Shown piece after piece: positions 14,561 through 18,025 of a stretch of 18,025 bases of DNA; positions within the stretch are counted from its first letter, which is position 1, and every line of letters begins with the position of its first letter. A program made the position numbers and the translations under genes. The stretch is from positions 1 to 18,025 of the forward strand of contig CAZXMB010000051.1 of NCBI GenBank assembly GCA_964641715.1, given 5' to 3'. This DNA comes from CAZXMB01 sp964641715 (GTDB lineage: Bacteria; Desulfobacterota; BSN033; UBA1163). The notes below the pieces were generated by a model. The model ran no database searches and was not told the DNA's origin. It saw only the letters and a list, made by a program, of their open reading frames with translations.

Positions 14561-14587
14561 GGTTCCAGAAGGAGGAAGGAAAAGCAT

Positions 14588-14953
14588 ATGGCGAAGAAGG
14601 AGAAGATCTCTCAAAAAGAGAAGGCCGATATCAAGACCCTGATGGAATTTGTCGGGATCTTTTGCAGGGAGAATCATAATGGGGAGAGAAGTCCCTTCTC
14701 CTTCAGGCTATACAATATTCAGGAGATTGAGAAAAAAGAGCTCTCTCTCTGTTCCGATTGCAGCAGGCTCCTCACCTATGGCCTCACGATGAGATTGAGA
14801 TGTCCTCATGACCCTAAGCCCATGTGCAAGAAATGCGAGTCTCAATGCTACAGGGGAGATTATAAAGAGAATATCCGGGAGATCATGAAATTCTCAGGGA
14901 TGTATCTGATCAAACATGGTCGAGTAGATCTTTTATATCACTATTTCGCATAA
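14588..14953 (+). CDS. ygbA: YgbA-family nitrosative-stress protein (nitrous-oxide-stimulated promoter family)
   Basis: The 121-residue protein matches the YgbA_NO family: FCRENHNG near residue 25, then LCSDCSRLLTYGLTMRLRCP, PMCKKCESQCY and a C-terminal IREIMKFSGMYLIKHGRVDLLYHY. Seven Cys (26, 55, 58, 72, 80, 83, 87) probably bind metal. In E. coli, ygbA is strongly NO-induced under NsrR, and in enterics it has been linked to recovery from nitrosative stress; the biochemical role is not settled. Here a TTGAC-N4-GTCAA box with class-II spacing indicates control by the adjacent CRP/FNR protein instead. The ATG at 14588 has AAGGA 7 nt upstream. This gene is the best guide to the signal handled by the cluster. 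Confidence 0.88.
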   Translation: MAKKEKISQKEKADIKTLMEFVGIFCRENHNGERSPFSFRLYNIQEIEKKELSLCSDCSRLLTYGLTMRLRCPHDPKPMCKKCESQCYRGDYKENIREIMKFSGMYLIKHGRVDLLYHYFA

Positions 14954-14988
14954 AACCTGCAGGCAGTAAGCAGAATGCAGAAGAGAGA

Positions 14989-15030
14989 TTGATCTAAGTC
15001 AAGGCAATACTTTAGGAAGCGAGTTAAGTT
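14989..15030 (+). promoter_or_regulatory. FNR-type box and class-II promoter of the Cys-rich small gene
   Basis: TTGATCTAAGTCAA (14989-15002) is centred at 14995.5. TAAGTT at 15025-15030 is at exactly the same distance as the -10 of ygbA, giving a predicted start near 15037, 13 nt ahead of the ATG at 15050. The leader still contains AAAAGGAG. Confidence 0.68.
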
Positions 15031-15049
15031 TTAACTAAAAGGAGATAAA

Positions 15050-15208
15050 ATGACGTCGAAGACGGAAAAAGAGGAGAAGAAAGTGTCTAACTGCTTTGTT
15101 TGTCAGAAAACGGATCACGAGGGTGTTTTACTCTTATGCCGAAAAGAAGGTCAAGATCTTTGGGTGTGTGCCCGGTGTCTGCCCATGTTGATTCACGGGA
15201 GTCATTAA
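15050..15208 (+). CDS. Small Cys-rich zinc-ribbon-like protein (52 aa)
   Basis: An ATG at 15050 with AAGGAG 5 nt upstream opens a 52-codon gene. A charged N-terminus (about residues 1-12) is followed by NCFVCQK (Cys15, Cys18), LLLCRKEG (Cys30), and WVCARCLPMLIHGSH (Cys40, Cys43, two His). The paired CxxC motifs and spacing suggest a small zinc or Fe-S knuckle. I recall similar short proteins with a C-x-x-C..LPxLIH ending in anaerobes, but no established function. Its own FNR-type box and class-II promoter place it in the same predicted regulon as ygbA. Identity as a real gene is supported by the Shine-Dalgarno, the promoter and the ordered Cys pattern. Confidence 0.8.
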   Translation: MTSKTEKEEKKVSNCFVCQKTDHEGVLLLCRKEGQDLWVCARCLPMLIHGSH

Positions 15209-15214
15209 AAATTT

Positions 15215-15400
15215 TCCCCTCACCCTTCTCCTCTCCTCTATGGGGGTGGGTCGCCATTCCGTTAATGGTTCGAGGGCCTCACCATGAGCGAAACATGGCA
15301 TGTTAAAAATTAACCACCTACCCGTTCGTCCTGAGCATGTCGAAGGGCGAATGGTTAAGTACAACGCAGTCTCCACAGGGAGAGGGAAGGGGAGAGGGAA
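15215..15400. repeat. Composite repeat region between the Cys-rich gene and the nifU-like gene
   Basis: The 210-nt gap 15209-15418 contains no gene. C-rich sequence (CCCCTCACCCTTCTCC, from 15218) at the left and its G-rich counterpart (GGGAGAGGGAAGGGGAGAGG, to about 15398) at the right form an outer inverted repeat. Inside are two further elements: GGTTCGAGGGCCTCACCATG (near 15269) and the TTAACCA hairpin at 15310-15358. The right edge stops just before the AAGGAG of the nifU-like gene. Confidence 0.6.
15310..15358. repeat. 49-bp hairpin with GTTCGTCCTGAGCATGTCGAAGG core
   Basis: TTAACCA and TGGTTAA close the outside; CCCGTTCG pairs with CGAAGGG inside, around CCTGAGCATG. From memory, CCTTCGACATGCTCAGGACGAAC-type words are among the most widespread intergenic repeats of environmental bacteria. 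No coding content. Confidence 0.65.
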
Positions 15401-15418
15401 CAAAGAAAGGAGAGAAAG

Positions 15419-15637
15419 ATGAAAGAAAAGGTTGAGAAGGCATTGGAAGCGATCCGGCCAGCTCTACAGGCGGATGGGGGTGATGTGGAATTGGTCGATG
15501 TCGCTGATGGGATTGTTAAGGTCAGGTTAAAAGGTGCCTGCGGTGGCTGACCCATGTCACAACTCACTCTTTCCCGTGGGGTGGAGCAAGTGGTGAAGAG
15601 AGCAGTGCCTGAAGTAAAGAGAGTGGAAGCGGTATAA
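15419..15637 (+). CDS. NifU C-terminal-type Fe-S scaffold with in-frame UGA (probable selenocysteine, CxxU)
   Basis: An ATG at 15419 with AAGGAG 6 nt upstream begins MKEKVEKALEAIRPALQADG, the usual opening of NifU C-terminal/Nfu domains, which hold a [4Fe-4S] cluster through a CxxC between two subunits. The family motif GACGGCPMSQLTL reads here GACGG-UGA-PMSQLTL: Cys41 is kept and codon 44 (15548-15550) is TGA. The frame stays open for 28 more family-like codons (LTLSRGVEQVVKRAVPEVKRVEAV) to TAA at 15635. With read-through as selenocysteine the product is a normal-length 72-residue domain. A stem-loop with bacterial SECIS features starts just downstream. The alternative is a nonsense mutation or sequencing error of a Cys codon. 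The Sec machinery is not in the window. The next gene follows after 22 nt. Confidence 0.72.
15564..15593 (+). promoter_or_regulatory. Candidate bacterial SECIS stem-loop
   Basis: The arms 15564-15575 and 15579-15593 pair: CCC with GGG, then (with one bulged U at 15582) CUUU with GGAG, then (with a CA bulge) UCACU with AGUGG. The 3-nt apical loop is GUG, with G first. The loop begins 25 nt after the UGA, inside the roughly 16-37 nt window used for bacterial SECIS elements. Three wobble pairs and a competing CCCAUG/CGUGGG pairing make this tentative. Confidence 0.45.
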
Positions 15638-15659
15638 AGGGACATCCGGAGGAACTTAA

Positions 15660-16064
15660 ATGGACAAGTATGCAAAGGCCTTTATTAAATCGAGTCTGAT
15701 CTATCTCGGGATCGGTACCCTTCTGGGTCTGGTAATGGTCCTGTGGCCTGACGCCCGATTTATGATCACACGGGTTCATGTCCACCTGCTTTTACTGGGA
15801 TTTATGGCGATGATGATCTACGGGGTGGGATATCATATCCTTCCCAGGTTCATGGGAAGACCGGTCTATAGCCACCGGCTCGGAAACGTCCAGGTCTGGC
15901 TTGCCAATATCACGCTCATCGGTCTTTCCATCTCCTGGATTTTGGAGACCATCTCAGGAGGGCTCTGGCATGCGATGGTGATTCTGTTCGGGCTTGGTCA
16001 GGGAGTTTCCATTTTTCTCTTTATCATCAATCTGTGGATGAGCATGACGCCTCAACAAAGTTAA
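15660..16064 (+). CDS. Four-helix membrane protein resembling part of haem-copper oxidase subunit I (CcoN/NnrS-like)
   Basis: The 134-residue protein has four hydrophobic helices (about 12-29, 39-61, 78-96 and 103-126). Helix 2 with its flanks reads RVHVHLLLLGF..GVGYHILPRF (His40, His42, His59), which resembles the His-bearing helix II region of CcoN/NorB-type subunit I and NnrS-like proteins; His72 and His104 are further possible ligands. At a quarter of the size of an oxidase subunit, it cannot be a complete respiratory enzyme. It may be a small haem or metal membrane protein linked to NO. GGAGG lies 7 nt before the ATG. It sits in the predicted nitrosative-stress cluster directly after the nifU-like gene. 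Family name not certain. Confidence 0.75.
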   Translation: MDKYAKAFIKSSLIYLGIGTLLGLVMVLWPDARFMITRVHVHLLLLGFMAMMIYGVGYHILPRFMGRPVYSHRLGNVQVWLANITLIGLSISWILETISGGLWHAMVILFGLGQGVSIFLFIINLWMSMTPQQS

Positions 16065-16131
16065 TTGCGGAATGCGGAACTCGGAATGCGGAATTAAAAT
16101 CCCGAAATCCGCAATCCGAATTCCGAATTTC
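16064..16131. repeat. Dispersed GGAATTCCG-type intergenic repeat, copy 5
   Basis: The clearest copy: AATTGCGGAATGCGGAACTC on the left is inverted as ATCCGCAATCCGAATTCCG on the right around AAA. It begins at the stop of the membrane protein gene and ends just before the AAGGAGG of the DUF1858 gene. Confidence 0.7.
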
Positions 16132-16147
16132 TGAAGGAGGTTTTAAT

Positions 16148-16354
16148 ATGGCCGAGAAGAAATTTAATAAGGATACGGTGATCGGGGATGTCCTGAAGGC
16201 AAATCCTTTGGCAATCAAGGTGATCGAGAAATATTTTGGACAGGGCTGTTTCACCTGCCCCGGAATGAAGATGGAGTCCATCTCCTTCGGAGCCCTGATG
16301 CATAACATCGATCCTGAAGTCATTGTGAAAGAGCTTAATGAACTATCGCAATAG
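16148..16354 (+). CDS. DUF1858 hybrid-cluster-protein-associated redox disulfide protein
   Basis: The 68-residue protein is a single DUF1858 domain: DTVIGDVLKANPLAIKVIEKYF, then GCFTCPGM with Cys34 and Cys37, then ESISFGALMHNIDPEVIVKELNEL. The family includes the set named for its association with hybrid cluster protein (Hcp), an NO reductase/nitrosylase, and its CxxC is thought to act as a redox disulfide or sulfur relay. The frame is open further upstream (from 16034), but that part is translated repeat. The ATG at 16148 has AAGGAGG 7 nt upstream and matches the domain start, so it was chosen. No hcp gene is in the window. Its place in the cluster fits the nitrosative theme. Confidence 0.9.
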   Translation: MAEKKFNKDTVIGDVLKANPLAIKVIEKYFGQGCFTCPGMKMESISFGALMHNIDPEVIVKELNELSQ

Positions 16355-16357
16355 GAT

Positions 16358-16518
16358 TGCAAAAAATCCGAAACTCGAAGCACGAAATTCGAAACAAGTA
16401 CAAATTTTCGAAATACGAATGGCCAAAACAAAAAGAGTTTTTTAAATTTTGAAATTTTGATTTTGGATTTGTTTCGAGTTGGTCCGAAATGGACGCTTCG
16501 CCCGATATTCGGATTTAC
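16358..16518. repeat. Long imperfect inverted repeat, TTCGAAA-type, copy 6
   Basis: The 174-nt gap 16355-16528 holds no gene. On the left are ATCCGAAACTCGAAGCACG and ATTCGAAACAAGTACAAATT; on the right ATTTTGATTTTGGATTTG and TTTCGAGTTGGTCCGAAATG, which are their inverted counterparts, around GGCCAAAACAAAAAGAGTTT. It is an extended relative of the shorter GGAATTCCG tracts. Confidence 0.65.
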
Positions 16519-16528
16519 GAGGTGATTT

Positions 16529-16864
16529 GTGGAACCCATTCATCTTTTTGAAAAGGCTCAATTCTCGAAAGAAAATTTTTTGCCCAAACAACTCCATATC
16601 GGTGAGGCCAGCGCAGGGGTGCTGATCTGCTTTGAGCCCGGTCAGGCCATGCCCCTTCATCCCCATCCCGGTGCTCTGGAGGTGATTCTCTATGGTGTGG
16701 AGGGGGAGGGAACCCTTGCCATTGGAGAGGAAGAGAAGCCTTTTAAGAAAGGGGATCTCATCTTTTGCAAAGGGGAGATTCCGATTGGCCCCAAAAACAC
16801 GGGTCAGGAAAGGTTTATGGTACTGGTCATTCTCGTTCTGAAGAAGCTGGCCTCCCAGGGATAA
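16529..16864 (+). CDS. Small cupin-domain protein
   Basis: The 111-residue protein is a single cupin barrel: motif 1 covers PLHPHPGALEVILYGVEGEGTLAIG (His44, His46, Glu51) and motif 2 covers FKKGDLIFCKGEIPIGPKNTG. The usual third His of motif 2 (PxGxxH) is replaced by Asn90, so metal binding may be altered or rely on three ligands. The substrate cannot be told from sequence. The start is GTG at 16529, with GAGG 6 nt upstream and close behind the repeat at 16358-16518. It is the last gene of the plus-strand cluster and converges on ppx with only about 30 nt between the two stop codons. Whether it belongs to the stress regulon is unproven. Confidence 0.85.
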   Translation: MEPIHLFEKAQFSKENFLPKQLHIGEASAGVLICFEPGQAMPLHPHPGALEVILYGVEGEGTLAIGEEEKPFKKGDLIFCKGEIPIGPKNTGQERFMVLVILVLKKLASQG

Positions 16865-16894
16865 AGGAGTTTTGCTTTCCAAACTTGAACCTTT

Positions 16895-16918
16895 TCAATC
16901 CGAAATCCCCAATCCATC
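16895..16918. repeat. Dispersed ATCCGAAAT-type repeat, copy 7, at the ppx 3' end
   Basis: TCAATCCGAAATCCCCAATC contains the words of the other copies. On the minus strand it encodes the Ppx tail and stop. Confidence 0.5.
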
Positions 16919-17848
16919 ATCCATGATTTTTTTATAGAGCACGCCATATCTCACGCCATGACAGCTGACCATAACGTCGGGACACTCCAGCTCTTCCATC
17001 GTGCGATACAGGATCATCCCACCGGCAAAGATCACGTCGGCCCGGGCCGGAGAAAGACCCTGAATTTTTCTCCTCTCCTCAATGGTCTTTGAACGAAAGA
17101 GGGAGAGCTGTTTTCCGAGGGCCTCTTTCCTCAAAACAAAATGGTGTATTCTCTCAGGGATGAAACTTTTTAACCCCATTTCAACAGAGGCCAGTGCTGT
17201 CGCTGTCCCTCCGACCGCTACCATTGAGAAGGATGAACGGGGATGAGGGATTCCTGAAAGGAAACGTTCAGTTTTCCTTAACATCCTGTTTTCCTCTTTA
17301 TTTTCGATAGGGTCTGAGAGGAGAAACTCTTCTGTGAGACGAACCGATCCAAGAGGTAAGCTCACCCATTTGAGGATACGGTCTCCCTTTCCAACGATGA
17401 ACTCCGTGCTCCCTCCGCCCACATCTACGACCAGTGTCAATTTTTTCGTCTCTTTCAAATCTTTTGTTACAGCTAAATAAGAGAGCCTGGCCTCCTCTTC
17501 CCCGGAGATGATTTCGATCTCAAGACCCAGTTCTTTCTTGACCCTGTTTAAAAAGGTCGCGGCATTTTTAGCTTCCCGGAGGGCACTGGTCCCTACGGCA
17601 TAGGTCTTTTCAACTCCCATTTGACGGCAACGGGCCATATAACGGGCAAGGGTTTCCAAGCCCCTCTCCATCGCTTCCTGAAAGAGCCTTTTTCTCTCCC
17701 GGACACCTTCGCCCAACCGAACGATCGTCTCCTCTTCAAAGAGAGGCTTTATTTTTCCCCTGCCAAACCCTGTGATGAGGAGAAGGATCGTATTGGTCCC
17801 GATGTCAATAGAAGCCACCCTTTTAGGTGAAGTAGGGGCGGATTTCAC
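16895..17848 (-). CDS. ppx: Exopolyphosphatase / guanosine pentaphosphate phosphatase family protein
   Basis: The 317-residue protein is an ASKHA-fold Ppx/GppA phosphatase that would release phosphate from polyphosphate or convert pppGpp to ppGpp; the two cannot be separated from sequence. Motifs are VASIDIGTNTILLLI (N-terminal phosphate loop), AVGTSALREAKNA, ISGEEEARLSYLAV, VVDVGGGSTEFIVG and a late SPARADVIFAGGMI. The length is that of the short, two-domain type without the HD-like C-terminal domain of E. coli Ppx. The start is a GTG at 17848 with GAGG upstream. The last residues (GLGISD) and the stop come from a dispersed repeat. A small frame of 36 codons overlaps its start by 26 nt. Confidence 0.92.
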   Translation of the reverse strand: MKSAPTSPKRVASIDIGTNTILLLITGFGRGKIKPLFEEETIVRLGEGVRERKRLFQEAMERGLETLARYMARCRQMGVEKTYAVGTSALREAKNAATFLNRVKKELGLEIEIISGEEEARLSYLAVTKDLKETKKLTLVVDVGGGSTEFIVGKGDRILKWVSLPLGSVRLTEEFLLSDPIENKEENRMLRKTERFLSGIPHPRSSFSMVAVGGTATALASVEMGLKSFIPERIHHFVLRKEALGKQLSLFRSKTIEERRKIQGLSPARADVIFAGGMILYRTMEELECPDVMVSCHGVRYGVLYKKIMDDGLGISD

Positions 17849-17933
17849 GGCAGAGCACCTCGGGGTAGATATTGGAGGTCAGTTCGGATTGGAGATGGTA
17901 TCGTTCGAATTTGATTTCCATGGTCGACTTCAT
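17823..17933 (-). CDS. Unrecognised small ORF (36 aa) upstream of ppx
   Basis: ATG at 17933 opens MKSTMEIKFERY and runs 36 codons to a TAA at 17823, overlapping the ppx start by 26 nt. There is an in-frame stop a short distance upstream of the ATG, so it is not the tail of a longer gene inside this window. No Shine-Dalgarno is seen. It could be a translated leader coupled to ppx, a small protein, or chance. I do not recognise it. Confidence 0.3.
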   Translation of the reverse strand: MKSTMEIKFERYHLQSELTSNIYPEVLCREIRPYFT

Positions 17934-18025
17934 TATTGGAATACTGGAATGATGCGGTAATGGAATGATGGGTTAGAAATGATATTTCCCTTATTCTATT
18001 TTCCCAATATTCCACTATCCTTTTA
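17930..18025. repeat. AT-rich TGGAATA/TATTCCA-type repeat at the right end
   Basis: TATTGGAATACTGGAATGATG, TAATGGAATGATGGG, and, in the opposite sense, CAATATTCCACTATCC recur over about 95 nt with no coding sense. The words differ from the GGAATTCCG family but share GGAAT/ATTCC. The tract runs to the window edge, so its extent is unknown. Confidence 0.5.

Noticed and set aside
15419..15550. Treating the nifU-like gene as a simple pseudogene ending at the UGA
   Set aside because: The frame continues with 28 family-like codons, has a proper ribosome-binding site and a SECIS-like hairpin, and the UGA falls exactly on a redox/cluster Cys codon, which is where Sec is expected. Kept only as an alternative.
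16034..16147. N-terminal extension of the DUF1858 protein from an upstream ATG
   Set aside because: The extra residues are a translation of the GGAATTCCG repeat, and a strong Shine-Dalgarno precedes the ATG at 16148.

Overview
The window looks like a chromosomal segment of an anaerobic, respiring bacterium of the Desulfobacterota (Deltaproteobacteria) type. This rests on three things: the gene order ftsH-folP-glmM-pdxJ-acpS-nnrD-tsaE-lysC-cimA, the family resemblance of the proteins, and an FNR/HcpR-type regulator with nitrosative-stress genes. No 16S or other phylogenetic marker is present, so the assignment is an inference.

Layout. (1) Positions 1-96 (minus) hold the N-terminus of a membrane-anchored protein, possibly a c-type cytochrome, preceded by an FNR-type palindrome. 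(2) Positions 212-13523 are a long run of minus-strand housekeeping genes transcribed from right to left: ftsH, folP, glmM, pdxJ, acpS, nnrD, a bacterial eRF1-like protein, a DUF151 nuclease, tsaE, lysC, cimA and a comEA-like gene. They serve membrane proteolysis, folate, cell-wall amino sugar, PLP, ACP activation, NAD(P)HX repair, tRNA t6A, aspartate-family amino acids and citramalate/isoleucine synthesis. (3) At 13524-13732 a divergent promoter region separates this block from a plus-strand accessory cluster at 13733-16864. The cluster holds a CRP/FNR regulator, a YgbA-type NO-responsive protein, a 52-residue Cys-rich protein, a NifU C-terminal-type protein with an in-frame UGA in place of the second Cys of its CxxC, a four-helix membrane protein resembling part of haem-copper oxidase subunit I, a DUF1858 (Hcp-associated) redox protein and a small cupin. 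(4) A ppx/gppA gene lies on the minus strand at 16895-17848, with repeat-like AT-rich sequence to the right end.

The strongest unusual signals are in the plus-strand cluster. The NifU-like gene reads CGG-UGA where CGGC is canonical, family sequence continues after the UGA, and a stem-loop with a G-led apical loop starts its loop 25 nt downstream. This suggests a selenocysteine (CxxU) Fe-S scaffold. Three near-identical palindromes, TTGAY-N4-GTCAA, lie upstream of ygbA, the Cys-rich gene and the left-end membrane gene. The first two have a -10-like hexamer at the same class-II spacing, and the local regulator carries the matching E-x-x-S-R recognition helix. Together these suggest a nitrosative/redox stress regulon.

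A second theme is repeats. A GGAATTCCG/ATCCGAAAT-type intergenic repeat and a C-rich/G-rich hairpin repeat recur through the window. They have been captured into the ends or interior of several proteins (comEA, tsaE, glmM, ppx) and abut start codons that lack Shine-Dalgarno sites.
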